A stretch of 64,000 nucleotides of DNA from Streptomyces sp. NBC_01335. GTDB taxonomy: Bacteria; Actinomycetota; Actinomycetes; Streptomycetales; Streptomycetaceae. The translations under genes were made by a program, and so were the position numbers. Below, piece after piece: positions 1 through 8,144 of the stretch. The stretch spans positions 2,418,001 to 2,482,000 of the forward strand of contig NZ_CP108370.1 of NCBI RefSeq assembly GCF_035953295.1, read 5' to 3'. The notes under the pieces were generated by a model, which was not told where the DNA came from, searched no databases, and was given only the letters and a program-made list of their open reading frames with translations. Every line of letters begins with the position of its first letter. The stretch's first letter is position 1.

Positions 1-250
1 GGAAGGCGGTGCGGCCGGGGCGCTTGTCGGCCTCGGTGTCCCAGCGTGCGGTGTCGGAGGGGGTGTAGCCCGGGGGTGAGTGGGGCGCGAGCGCGGGGGG
101 TTGCGGCGCCGAGGGCGCCGGCGCGGCCGGTTCCCGCTCCGTGCCGTAAGGGACCGGGCCGTTGTCGTGTACGTCCCGGTCCGTGCTGTCGGTGTGTCGT
201 GTCCCGTGGTGGTGTGTCCCGTGCGTACCGATCCCGTGTGTCCCGTCCAT
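1..250 (-). CDS. dgt: dGTPase-like deoxyguanosine triphosphate triphosphohydrolase, N-terminal fragment
   Basis: The first 83 codons of a leftward gene enter the window, and the rest lies beyond base 1. The frame has high GC3 and ends in the order PPGY, then ARW, then KRPGRTAF. As I recall the family, this is the N-terminus of actinobacterial Dgt, with KRPGRTAF just before the RDR..R.LHS region of the HD phosphohydrolase. Dgt hydrolyses dGTP to deoxyguanosine and triphosphate in the cytoplasm. The start is ATG at 250 (MDGT); an in-frame ATG at 262 is also possible, and neither has a strong Shine-Dalgarno sequence. The residues before PPGY form a low-complexity, Gly/Thr/His-rich extension. The HD residues are outside the window, so the call depends on the N-terminal signature only. 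Confidence 0.7.
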   Translation of the reverse strand, partial: MDGTHGIGTHGTHHHGTRHTDSTDRDVHDNGPVPYGTEREPAAPAPSAPQPPALAPHSPPGYTPSDTARWDTEADKRPGRTAF

Positions 251-346
251 GGTTACGACCATAACGACCGGGTCCGACAGTTGACCGGGATCGGGCGGGA
301 AGGAACCGGGCGCGGACGGGCGGCGGGCGGACGGTCAGGCGGACGG

Positions 347-1165
347 TCAGGCGATCGCGAGGAGCGGTTCGCCGGCCGGCAGGCCGTCTGCCGCCGCAGC
401 CGCGCCCGCGCGCGCCCGGTCGTAGCGGTGCAGCAGCAGCCGGACCATCGCGGGGTGGGCGCCGAGCGGGGCCGCCGCGATGCCCGGGGCGGCGTCCGCC
501 GCCGCCGTCGCGAAGCGGCCGGGGGCGGTGAAGTACGAGGCGACGGCGATGCGGTGGTACCCCCGGGCGGTGAGCGCGCGGACCGCGTCGGCCACGGTGG
601 GGGTGGCGGCGGAGGCGTACGCGGGCACCACCGGCACCCCGCCCAGCCACTCGCCGAGCAGGCGGGCGGTGCGCCGGGTGTCGGCGGCGGACTCGGGGTC
701 GCGGGACCCCGCGGCGGCCAGGACGACGGCGTCCCCGCGCCCGGCGGGCCCTCCACCGGCGGGCCAGCCCGCTTCGACGAGCCGCCCGTACAGCGCCTCC
801 GCCAGCAGCGGGTGGGGGCCGAGCGGGGCGGCGACGCGGGTACGGACGGCGGGTGCGGCGGCGGCGAGCGCGGGCAGGTCCTGCTTGACGTGGTAGCCCC
901 GGCCCAGCAGCAGCGGCACGAGGACGGCGGAGCCGCCCGCGAGCCCGGCGAGCGTCTGCGGCAGCAGCGGTTCGTTCAGCTCGATGTGGCCGAGGCGCAC
1001 GTCGAGCCCGGGACGCGTCTCCCGTACCCGGTCGAGGAGTCGCGTCACGGTCCGGAGCGCCTGCGGGTCCCGGCTGCCGTGCGCCACGGCGACCAGGGCC
1101 GGGGAGCCGTGCGCCTCTTCGAAGGTGTCGCCCGTGGGGCGGGCGGAGTGCCGGGTGCGCTGCAT
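347..1165 (-). CDS. Sirohydrochlorin chelatase-like protein (CbiX/SirB family)
   Basis: A 272-residue protein with two similar alpha/beta halves. The first half opens with VAVAHGSRDP (His at about 29) and has a second conserved histidine in LGRGYHVKQDLP. The second half opens with VLAAAGSRDP, where Ala-Ala-Gly replaces Ala-His-Gly. Two-domain CbiX/SirB proteins insert Fe2+ or Co2+ into sirohydrochlorin, with metal held by histidines of the N-terminal half; the sequence fits this, with only one half keeping the metal site. Siroheme is the cofactor of the NirB nitrite reductase at 25964-28603, so a role in supplying it is plausible, but the genes are 25 kb apart and a cobalamin-related role cannot be excluded. 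The ATG at 1165 was chosen because translation further upstream becomes low-complexity. Confidence 0.75.
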   Translation of the reverse strand: MQRTRHSARPTGDTFEEAHGSPALVAVAHGSRDPQALRTVTRLLDRVRETRPGLDVRLGHIELNEPLLPQTLAGLAGGSAVLVPLLLGRGYHVKQDLPALAAAAPAVRTRVAAPLGPHPLLAEALYGRLVEAGWPAGGGPAGRGDAVVLAAAGSRDPESAADTRRTARLLGEWLGGVPVVPAYASAATPTVADAVRALTARGYHRIAVASYFTAPGRFATAAADAAPGIAAAPLGAHPAMVRLLLHRYDRARAGAAAAADGLPAGEPLLAIA

Positions 1166-1385
1166 GGGCCTGCGGGTTCCGTTCCGGAAGGCGACTGGGC
1201 GGGGGACGACGGGGCGCCGTGGTGCGGGGTGCGGGGGCGCCGGGATGCCTGGCGCCGGGTGGGGTTCCTCGGGGTGAGGAGCCCGTACCGTCCTGGCACC
1301 AGCCTGCCCGGCCGAGGTTGCCGGTCCGTTGCCGCGAGGGGTCCCGGGTGTTTGCGCCGTCCTCACGGGCGCCCGCGGGCCGTTG

Positions 1386-2351
1386 TCAGCTCCTCGGTAC
1401 GGGGGTGACACGGGTGGTGGGGACGACCGGGGCGGCCGGGACGTGGGTGACGACCGGGGTGACCGTGAGCTCCTCCCCCGCGCCGAGGTCCCCCGCAGCG
1501 AGGTCCGCCGCGCCGAGGTCCGCCGCGCCGAGGTCCCCTGCGCCGAGGGGCCCGTACAGCCGTTCCAGGACGACGCCGACGCCGTCCTCCTCGTGCGAGA
1601 GGGTGCGGTACGGGGCGGCGGCGAGGACGGCGGGGTGGGCGTTGGCCATGGCGTAGCCGGCTCCTGCCCAGCGGAGGACGTCCAGGTCGTTGGGCATGTC
1701 ACCGAAGGCGACGACGTCGGCGGCGGTGAGCCCGCGCTCCGCGCAGAGGAGCGACAGGGTGCCCGCCTTGGTGACTCCCGTGGCGCTGACCTCCAGCAGT
1801 CCGCGCCCGCCGGAGTGCGTGTACTGGGCGAGTCCGGGCGCCACCCGCTCGACCGTCGCGAGCAAGGTGTCGGCGTCGGTGCGGTCGGACCAGGCGAGCA
1901 GTTTGGCGAGCGGGATACCGGTCTGCCAGAGCGCTTCCCGGGACGCGAGGACCGACTCGAAGGCGGGGTCGCCGGAGAAGCGCAGCAGGAAGGCGGGTTC
2001 GAAGTGGATGTGGCCCGCCGCCTCGATGCCGAAGGCGACCTCCGGCAGTTCCGCCGCGAGGAGGTCGGCCACCGACCGGGCGGTGGGCAGGGCCAGCGGC
2101 CGGGAGGCGGTGACCGTACGGGTGGCGATGTCGTAGACGACCGCGCCGTTGCTGCACACCGCCGTGCCGGTCAGCCCGGTCGTGTCGGCGAGCTGGTCGA
2201 GGTACCGGGGCGGCCGGGCGGTGACCACGACGACCTCGGCGCCGGCGTCCTGCGCGGTCCGCAGCGCGCGCAGATTCCGGTCGGAGAGGCTGCCGTCACG
2301 TCGCAGGAGGGTGCCGTCGAGGTCGGTGGCGACCAGTCGTGGTTGCGTCAT
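1386..2351 (-). CDS. HAD-superfamily phosphatase, Cof type
   Basis: A 321-residue cytoplasmic hydrolase with all four HAD motifs: DLDGTLL near residue 11 (nucleophile and acid Asp), VVVTAR (motif II), the lysine of TKAGTL (motif III) and FGDMPNDLDVL (motif IV Asp pair). The large cap between motifs II and III is typical of Cof/YbiV-like sugar-phosphate or flavin-phosphate phosphatases; the substrate cannot be read from sequence. The last 50 or so residues are unusual, with several LGA(A/G)D-like repeats encoded by a 15-bp minisatellite, followed by a Thr/Val/Pro tail. The family normally ends shortly after motif IV and its helix. The start codon is ATG at 2351. It is separated from the GH92 gene upstream by a strong hairpin and is probably its own transcript. 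Confidence 0.85.
   Translation of the reverse strand: MTQPRLVATDLDGTLLRRDGSLSDRNLRALRTAQDAGAEVVVVTARPPRYLDQLADTTGLTGTAVCSNGAVVYDIATRTVTASRPLALPTARSVADLLAAELPEVAFGIEAAGHIHFEPAFLLRFSGDPAFESVLASREALWQTGIPLAKLLAWSDRTDADTLLATVERVAPGLAQYTHSGGRGLLEVSATGVTKAGTLSLLCAERGLTAADVVAFGDMPNDLDVLRWAGAGYAMANAHPAVLAAAPYRTLSHEEDGVGVVLERLYGPLGAGDLGAADLGAADLAAGDLGAGEELTVTPVVTHVPAAPVVPTTRVTPVPRS
1480..1554. repeat. Five 15-bp tandem units inside the HAD gene
   Basis: Five units of the form GCGCCGAGGTCCGCC (with variants) lie head to tail. The period is a multiple of three, so the reading frame is kept and the minus strand encodes repeated LGAAD-like pentapeptides at the protein's C-terminus. The degenerate ends suggest slippage expansion. 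Confidence 0.85.
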
Positions 2352-2401
2352 CGCACGATGCTAAGGGCCGGCCGCGGTGGCTGTTCGCGCAGGGAGACGC
2401 A

Positions 2402-2435
2402 CGAGGACCCGCCCCCGGTGAGGGGCGGGTCCTCG
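2402..2435. terminator. Strong hairpin terminator after the GH92 gene
   Basis: A perfect 14-bp stem: CGAGGACCCGCCCC at 2402-2415 pairs with 2422-2435 around the 6-nt loop CGGTGA. It lies downstream of the leftward GH92 stop (2471) and before the HAD start (2351). There is no clear U-tract, as is common for Streptomyces terminators. Confidence 0.8.
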
Positions 2436-2470
2436 CGTCGGTGTGTACCGAGTGATTGCCGGTCAGCGCG

Positions 2471-4816
2471 TCACTTCAGGGCGGGCGGAGCCGCGTTCAC
2501 CGAGGTGCCCCACGTGGAGGGCTCCGTGCCGACCTCGTAGGTCAGCTCGCGGGTGTCACGGATGTCGTCCGTGGTCAGGTAGGTCTTGGCGTACGAGCGG
2601 CCGTCGGCCTTCGCGGACTGGATGTAGCGCACCGAGTCCGAGGTGCCCGGAGCCTTCACGGTGAGCTTGCCGTTCGGGTAGTAGCGCTTGTCCAGCGTCA
2701 GGTCCACCCGCTCGAAGACGGGGGTGGAGAGGCCCCAGGTGTCGGTGCCCGGCTGGACCGGGAAGATCCCGATGGAGGAGAGGACGTTCCAGGCGGACAT
2801 CGTGCCGAGGTCGTCGTTGCCCGTCATGCCGGTCGGGGCGTCCGTGAAGAGGGTGAGCGCGGCGTGCACCACGTCGGTCGTCTTCCAGGGCTGGCCGGTC
2901 GAGAGGTAGGTGTACGGGGCGATCAGGTCGGGCTCGTTCTGCGGGTTGTACTTGTCCGCGTTGTAGTACGCGTACGGGCCGTTGACCCACGTCTCGCGGG
3001 CGGTCTTCGCCGGGTCCTGGACCAGCTGGTCGTAGGCGAAGAAGGAGTCGAGGCGGGCGTTGGCGGACTGCGTGCCGCCGATCAGGTCGACCATGCCGGG
3101 CAGGTCCTGGGGGACGAGCCACTGGTACTGCCACGAGGTGCCCTCGTGGAAGCCGACGCTCTGCGCCGGGTCGACCGGGCCGGTGAAGGCGCCGGAGGCG
3201 TCACGGGCACGGAAGAAGCCGGTCGAACTGTCGAAGATCTTGCGGTAGTTCTGGGCCCGCTCGGTGTAGCGCGCGGCGTCGGCCTTGTGGCCGAGGTCCT
3301 TGGCCATCTGGCCGAGCATCGCGTCGGAGAGCGCGTACTCCAGGGTCGCGGAGGCGCCGTGGTCGTAGTCCGAGTCGCCGGGCTTCACGTGCGCGCGGTT
3401 CTCGATGTACGGGGCGAAGCCGTTGGCGAGGTACTCCTTGTTGGCCTCGCGGCCCACCGGAGCGGAGTCGGCGGGCGGCACGCCGTCCGCGTTCTTCTTC
3501 AGCGCCTTGTAGGCCTTCTCCTCGTACCCCTTGAGGAGGCCCTGCTGGTAGGCGTTGGTGAGGAACGGGGTGACCGGGTCACCGGTCATGATGTTCGTCT
3601 CGACGGTGCCGTAGCCCCACTTGGGGAGCCAGCCGCTCTCTTCGTCGATCTTGATGACGGAGATCGCCATGTCGCGGGACTCGCTGGGCGCCAGCAGCGA
3701 CAGCAGCTGGGCCTGGGTGCGGTAGGTGTCCCAGAGCGACCAGTTCTGGTAGTACGTGAAGCCCTTGGCCTGGTGGATCTTCTGGTCCCAGCCGGTGTAG
3801 CGGCCGTCCACGTCGCTGCCCACGTTGGGCGCGAGGAACGAGCGGTACAGCGAGGAGTAGAAGGTCCGGCGGACGGTCTCGCTGCCGCCCTGCGCCTTGA
3901 CGTCGTCGAGGCGGTCCTCCCACGCGGCCTGCGCGGCCTTGGCGACGTGGTCGTAACTACGGCCGCCCTCGGAACGGAGGTTGAGGGCCGCACCCTTGGC
4001 GTCCACGTAGGAGATCGCGGTCGTCGCCTCGACGGTGCGGTCCTTGGTGGTGTCGAACCGCAGGAAGGCGCCGTTGCGCTCACCGGCTGCGGTGGAGGAC
4101 GTGGAGCCCTCGGTGACGACGTCGCCCTTCCACGTACCCGAGACCTTGAACGGCCGGTCGAAGCGGGTGATCGTGTACACCGTGTACGGCTTGGTGTCCT
4201 GGCAGAAGCCGCTGCCGGTGATGGCGGTGCGCACGGTGCGGTTGTCGAGGATCTCGACCTTGGTGCTCACCGTCTTGTGCAGCGACTGGCCCGCGTTGAT
4301 GAGGACGTTGGCCTTGTCGGTGGCCGGGAAGGTGTAACGCTGCACACCGGTACGGGCGGTGGCACTCAGCTCCGCCTTGATGCCGGATTTCAGGCCGACT
4401 TCGTACGTGCCGGGAGCGGCCTTCTCGTCGTCGTGGCTGAACTCGGCCGCGTAGACGGCGTTGTCCGTCGAGGTGATGTCGCCGGTCGTCGGGAGCACCG
4501 GGAGGTCACCGCCGAGGCCGCAGCCCACACCGGAGATGTGCACGGTGGAGAAGCCCCGGATGTGGTTCTGGGTGTAGTCGTATCCGGTGTTGTGACCGGT
4601 GTCGGGCGAGAACTGCACCATGCCGAACGGCACGGCCGCACCGGGGTAGGTGTTGCCCTCGTTCTCGGACCCGATGAACGGGTTGACGAGATCGGTGAGC
4701 CTGTCCTGACCGTGCCGGCCGGAGTCGGCCGCGGCCGGCGCGGCGACGGCTCCGCCGAGGAGCGCGGCCGTGGCGGCCGCCGTCCCCGCGCCACGCATCC
4801 AGTGGGTCCATCTCAT
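2471..4816 (-). CDS. Secreted GH92 family alpha-mannosidase
   Basis: A 781-residue exported glycosidase. Residues 1-30 form a signal peptide with a hydrophobic Ala/Leu core ending AAPAAA. The mature part begins LTDLVNPFIGSENEG, the usual start of GH92 enzymes, which are Ca2+-dependent inverting exo-alpha-mannosidases mostly acting on alpha-1,2, 1,3 or 1,6 mannose of N-glycans or yeast mannan. Family motifs include HEGTSWQYQW near residue 557, whose Glu is the expected general acid, and GNDDLGTMSAWN near residue 665, expected to carry the catalytic-base Asp region. The ATG at 4816 has GAAGAGG about 9 nt upstream; longer translation would run through the promoter and operator. It appears monocistronic, ending at the hairpin at 2402-2435. 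Linkage preference is not readable. Confidence 0.9.
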   Translation of the reverse strand: MRWTHWMRGAGTAAATAALLGGAVAAPAAADSGRHGQDRLTDLVNPFIGSENEGNTYPGAAVPFGMVQFSPDTGHNTGYDYTQNHIRGFSTVHISGVGCGLGGDLPVLPTTGDITSTDNAVYAAEFSHDDEKAAPGTYEVGLKSGIKAELSATARTGVQRYTFPATDKANVLINAGQSLHKTVSTKVEILDNRTVRTAITGSGFCQDTKPYTVYTITRFDRPFKVSGTWKGDVVTEGSTSSTAAGERNGAFLRFDTTKDRTVEATTAISYVDAKGAALNLRSEGGRSYDHVAKAAQAAWEDRLDDVKAQGGSETVRRTFYSSLYRSFLAPNVGSDVDGRYTGWDQKIHQAKGFTYYQNWSLWDTYRTQAQLLSLLAPSESRDMAISVIKIDEESGWLPKWGYGTVETNIMTGDPVTPFLTNAYQQGLLKGYEEKAYKALKKNADGVPPADSAPVGREANKEYLANGFAPYIENRAHVKPGDSDYDHGASATLEYALSDAMLGQMAKDLGHKADAARYTERAQNYRKIFDSSTGFFRARDASGAFTGPVDPAQSVGFHEGTSWQYQWLVPQDLPGMVDLIGGTQSANARLDSFFAYDQLVQDPAKTARETWVNGPYAYYNADKYNPQNEPDLIAPYTYLSTGQPWKTTDVVHAALTLFTDAPTGMTGNDDLGTMSAWNVLSSIGIFPVQPGTDTWGLSTPVFERVDLTLDKRYYPNGKLTVKAPGTSDSVRYIQSAKADGRSYAKTYLTTDDIRDTRELTYEVGTEPSTWGTSVNAAPPALK

Positions 4817-4840
4817 GGAAAGAACGCCTCTTCCAACGTA

Positions 4841-4852
4841 GACAACGTTGTC
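4841..4852. promoter_or_regulatory. LacI-type operator palindrome before the GH92 gene
   Basis: GACAACGTTGTC is a perfect 12-bp palindrome with central CG, 24 bp upstream of the GH92 ATG. The form (T)GACAACGTTGTC(A) is a classic LacI/GalR-family operator. No LacI gene lies in the window, so the regulator would act from elsewhere. Confidence 0.6.
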
Positions 4853-5077
4853 ATACCGCAGTGCGTGATCATTCTTGGCCCGTCTTCGTGTACTCGTCAA
4901 GGGTCGCGACGCGGCGAACTCCCCGCGCGACGGACCGAAGAGCTCGCGGCCACGGATCCACAGCCACGGTTGCGACGGCATCCGAGACCCCTGCCCCACG
5001 CAGATGCTCGAACCCCTCACCGAATACAGCCAGTTGGGGTATCGCCCACCCCTCGGAGCGCCCCGTAGGCTTCGCCC

Positions 5078-5494
5078 ATGACTGATCGGTGGTACGTCCT
5101 CATCGAGGAGGACACCCGCGAGACACGGCGGGCCGACGGCATCGAACTGAGGCTGCACCACTGGACGTTGACCGCCAGCCACCCCGTGAACGGTACGGAG
5201 GCGGAGGCGTGCGCCGTCGCCGAGGACGCGGCACTGCACTACGTGCCGGGCATCCTGGCCCGCCACGCCCGGCCCGGGGACACCCCGGGCCGCAGCGCCT
5301 TCCTCGCAGGCGACGGCTCCTGGCTGGTCCACGTCCGCCAGAACCACCGCGCGTGCCACTTCCGCGTGACCACCGCCCGTCTCGTACACACGCGGGAGGA
5401 GGGGCAGGCCCCGCCGAAGTCCCTGAAGGAGAAGGTCCGCCACGCCCTGGACGGCCCCGAGCCGCTGCCGGCGCCGTGGGTGCCCAAGGGGTGA
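5078..5494 (+). CDS. Conserved-looking hypothetical protein, 138 residues
   Basis: I do not recognise this family. The frame has strong GC3 and a balanced composition. It begins MTDRWYVLIEED and contains LRLHHWTL, an Ala-rich helix around residues 45-60 and SWLVHVRQNHRACHFRV, and it ends in a Pro-rich tail. There is no signal peptide or membrane segment, so it is probably a small cytoplasmic alpha/beta protein. It stands alone between the leftward GH92 gene and the rightward SanA-like gene, 176 bp before the latter. The start ATG has no strong Shine-Dalgarno sequence. Confidence 0.6.
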   Translation: MTDRWYVLIEEDTRETRRADGIELRLHHWTLTASHPVNGTEAEACAVAEDAALHYVPGILARHARPGDTPGRSAFLAGDGSWLVHVRQNHRACHFRVTTARLVHTREEGQAPPKSLKEKVRHALDGPEPLPAPWVPKG

Positions 5495-5670
5495 GGGCCG
5501 CAGGCGGCCTCGACCGTCCGGCGGCGGTACTCAAGGACGCGCCGGGCAGGCCGGCCCATGGGGCAGGACAAGGATCTCCCCTGGCGCAGAACCCACGAGC
5601 GCGCCCGTTCGTCCCCTTGTGAGGGGGAGGGCCGCACGAGCGCCGTGCGCCGCTCATCGAGGGGAGTTCC

Positions 5671-6411
5671 ATGCGACGACCGAGACTGCCGAGAGCCCTG
5701 GTACCGCCGAGGCTGCGGCGGGCCCTGCGTCCGCGCGCGTGGGCCGCACGGCTCCCGCGCACCCGGCGCGGTCAACGGCGGGCGGTGCAGGGGCTGATGG
5801 TGGCCTGCGTGGTGGCGCTGGCGCCGATGACGTGGATGTACACCTCGGCCGAGGCGCACATACGGACCACGGCCGACGCGCCGGCCGAGGGTGTGGCCGT
5901 GGTGTTCGGGGCCGGGCTGTGGGACGGGAAGCCGACCCCGTACCTCGCTCACCGGCTGGACGCCGCAGCCGAGTTGTACCGGACCGGCAAGGTGAAGGTC
6001 CTCCTGGTGACCGGCGACAACAGCCGTACGGAGTACGACGAGCCGGACGCGATGCGGACCTACCTCACCGCGCACGGGGTGCCGGCCGCCCGGATCGTCC
6101 GCGACTACGCGGGCTTCGACTCGTGGGACTCCTGCGTGCGGGCGAAGAAGATCTTCGGGGTGGACCGCGCGCTCCTGGTGAGCCAGGGGTTCCACATCCG
6201 GCGGGCGGTCGCGCTCTGCCGGGCCGCCGGGATCGACGCGTACGGGGTCGGCGTCGACGAACCGCATGACGCCACCTGGTACTACGGCGGTACGCGGGAG
6301 GTCTTCGCGGCGGGCAAGGCGGCCCTGGACGCCGTCTTCCGGCCCGACCCGCACTTCCTGGGGCGCAAGGAGACCGGCGTCGCGGACGCCCTTTCGGCGG
6401 CGCGGGGGTGA
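5671..6411 (+). CDS. SanA/YdcF-like DUF218 membrane protein
   Basis: A 246-residue protein. Residues 1-38 are very Arg-rich, followed by one transmembrane segment (about 41-60) and an extracytoplasmic DUF218 domain. Landmarks are VVFGAGLWDGKPTPYLAHRL, LLVTGDN, an acidic DEPDAM segment and LLVSQGFHIRRAVALCR. These match SanA ('vancomycin high-temperature exclusion') proteins, which affect envelope barrier function in enterobacteria by an unknown mechanism. The ATG is preceded by GAGGGGAG. The 36-residue basic N-terminus is longer than in E. coli SanA and would sit in the cytoplasm. Nothing in the immediate context defines its role here. Confidence 0.8.
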   Translation: MRRPRLPRALVPPRLRRALRPRAWAARLPRTRRGQRRAVQGLMVACVVALAPMTWMYTSAEAHIRTTADAPAEGVAVVFGAGLWDGKPTPYLAHRLDAAAELYRTGKVKVLLVTGDNSRTEYDEPDAMRTYLTAHGVPAARIVRDYAGFDSWDSCVRAKKIFGVDRALLVSQGFHIRRAVALCRAAGIDAYGVGVDEPHDATWYYGGTREVFAAGKAALDAVFRPDPHFLGRKETGVADALSAARG

Positions 6412-6448
6412 GGGGTGAGGGGGTGAGGCCAGGGCCGCCGTCCGCGTC

Positions 6449-6511
6449 CGCCACGGGAGCGACTCCCCGGCGCCGACTGGCACGCCATGTGCGCCACGGG
6501 ACCGACTCCCC
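6449..6511. repeat. Spaced direct repeat before the HTH/membrane unit
   Basis: CGCCACGGGA-SCGACTCCCC occurs at 6449-6468 and again at 6492-6511 (one mismatch, 43 bp apart), in the 231-bp gap before the gene at 6643. It could be regulatory or a replication-slippage relic. A weaker dyad, TAGTG/CACTA, lies at 6567-6587. Confidence 0.5.
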
Positions 6512-6642
6512 GAGACCAGCCCAAGAGCGGCCCACAACAGCAGAGTTGGCACGACCGGAATGACCATAGTGCGGACGCGGAACACTAAGCGACGCTATGT
6601 TGCGTGGACGTAGGCACTTGCAGCGACGAAAGGTCTCCCGCC

Positions 6643-6861
6643 ATGCCTCGCATCGACCTCGCCCAACTCACCGTCACCGCGAGCCAGAACATCCAGACGG
6701 CGGGCAAAGTCCGCCGTGACCCGGCCGTCGTCAAAGCGGCCAAGCAGTTCCTGGAGGACGGCACCCGGGCCGCGCTCTCCGGTGGTGTGCTGGCGCGTGA
6801 GCTTCAGTCCTCCTGGCGTCGCCACCGCCCGACGACCAAGGGAGGGGGAGCCGGTGAATGA
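6643..6861 (+). CDS. Small hypothetical protein (72 aa) heading the HTH/membrane unit
   Basis: Not recognised. It begins MPRIDLAQLTV and is mostly helical, with an AVVKAAKQFLEDG stretch, an LARELQSSWRR amphipathic segment and a Gly-rich tail. There is no signal peptide or membrane segment. The ATG at 6643 has GAAAGG about 10 bp upstream; the in-frame ATG at 6604 lacks this. Its stop overlaps the GTG of the next gene by eight bases, so the two are almost certainly translationally coupled. A small coupled upstream partner is typical of antitoxin or chaperone-like proteins, but this is only context. Confidence 0.55.
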   Translation: MPRIDLAQLTVTASQNIQTAGKVRRDPAVVKAAKQFLEDGTRAALSGGVLARELQSSWRRHRPTTKGGGAGE

Positions 6862-8083
6862 GTTCAGCGCCGAGGCGATGGGCCTGGTGATCCGGGAGCA
6901 CCGCCAGGCCCAGGAGCCACCGATGACACAGGAAGACCTGGGCGAGCGGGCCGAGTACGGGAAGGGCGGAGCGGTCTCGATCTCCCGGATCGAGCACGGG
7001 CTCATCAGCCCCCGGGAGCACCGCCTGGCCGCCCTCGCCCTCGCCCTCCGGCTGACACCCGAGCAGCTCACCCAGGAGGCGGAGGACCGAACCAGGTCTC
7101 TCGCTCTTGAGCGGGGCCAACGACCGGTGAAGCTGCGCGACCAGGTCGCGGAGACGAGGGGACGCCACACCGAGATCAACGAGAAGGTGGCCCAGCGGAC
7201 GAAGATCACCCAGGAACACGCTGAAGCCTTCAACCGCGCCCACGATGTCGTCCGCGACACGTTCTTCATGAGGTTCGTGGAGCTGGCCGGGACCATCAGC
7301 GGGGCGCCCGAGCCGGAACGGCCGAGCGAGGCGGAGAGCGGCAGCACGGGTGCGGTCCCTGCCGCGATCCGTATCGAGGCCATGTCCGCCGGGATCGCCA
7401 GCGTGATTCGCGACTCCGCCGGAGGCGCCGCCGGGGGTGCGCTCGGGGCGGCGGCCGGAGGCGCCGCGGCCTACAGCGCGTTCACCGCCGCCGCGATGTT
7501 CGGGACCGCCTCCACCGGAGCGGCCATCTCGGGGTTGTCCGGGGTCGCTGCGACCAACGCGACGCTGGCCCTCCTGGGAGGAGGCACGCTGGCGGCGGGC
7601 GGTGCGGGCATGGCCGGCGGGATTCTCCTGCTCACAGGCGTGGTCGCCGCTCCGGCGGCAGCGCTGGCGGCGGCCGGGTTCTACGTCTTGAGAAAGCGGC
7701 GGAACAAGAGGGAGGAGGAACGTCTGCGCATCGGGGTCGAGGCCGCGGAGGAGGCTCTGGCTCAGTCGCAGCAAGGCTTCGACGTCATGGTCGACGTGCT
7801 GTCGCGCGCCACGGCCATCATGGAGTACGTGGAAGTGCACGGCACGCATGCCCTTGAGAAGTGGCGGGCGGGCCTTCCGGCGGAGCCCCGGGACTGGGAA
7901 TCCCTCGGACGCGACGGGCAGGAACGGTACAAGGAGTTCCTCACCGTGGCCGGGAGCTTCCTCTCCGCCAGCATCATCAACGTCCCCGCTCTCCTCGCGG
8001 CCGACGCCGACGTGAGTGAGATGGACCGGGCGATCGACGACACGCTGCGGTGCGCGGACCGAACCATCAAGTCGCTCGTCTGA
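6854..8083 (+). CDS. XRE-type HTH protein fused to a Gly/Ala-rich membrane-insertion domain
   Basis: A 409-residue protein of unusual build. Residues 9-73 are a helix-turn-helix of XRE/HTH_31 type (TQEDLGERAEYGKG, then SISRIEHG, then a Leu/Ala-rich helix 4-5). Residues 75-165 are charged and probably coiled-coil. Residues 180-278 are almost entirely small and hydrophobic (runs such as GGAAGGALGAAAGGAAA and GGTLAAGGAGMAGG), resembling glycine-zipper membrane segments, and end at the positive stop FYVLRKRRNKREE. Residues 280-409 form a helical C-terminal domain. The GTG at 6854 is preceded by GGAGGGGGA. A DNA-binding domain tied to a pore- or glycine-zipper-like segment suggests either a membrane-tethered regulator or an effector that inserts into membranes. 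Function is unknown. Confidence 0.7.
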   Translation: MNEFSAEAMGLVIREHRQAQEPPMTQEDLGERAEYGKGGAVSISRIEHGLISPREHRLAALALALRLTPEQLTQEAEDRTRSLALERGQRPVKLRDQVAETRGRHTEINEKVAQRTKITQEHAEAFNRAHDVVRDTFFMRFVELAGTISGAPEPERPSEAESGSTGAVPAAIRIEAMSAGIASVIRDSAGGAAGGALGAAAGGAAAYSAFTAAAMFGTASTGAAISGLSGVAATNATLALLGGGTLAAGGAGMAGGILLLTGVVAAPAAALAAAGFYVLRKRRNKREEERLRIGVEAAEEALAQSQQGFDVMVDVLSRATAIMEYVEVHGTHALEKWRAGLPAEPRDWESLGRDGQERYKEFLTVAGSFLSASIINVPALLAADADVSEMDRAIDDTLRCADRTIKSLV

Positions 8084-8144
8084 GTACCGCCGTCGCCGCC
8101 GGACGAAGACGCCGGTGCGCGTGGCGCGGGGCAGTCGGCCAGGC

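Noticed and set aside
80..1408. Long open frame antisense to the chelatase gene
   Set aside because: High-GC DNA leaves long open frames opposite real genes. The translation is Arg/Gly-rich and low in complexity, and the minus strand has the recognisable family motifs.
2456..5068. 870-codon frame on the plus strand opposite the GH92 gene
   Set aside because: Composition is Val/Gly/Arg-heavy with no domain; it mirrors the GH92 codons.
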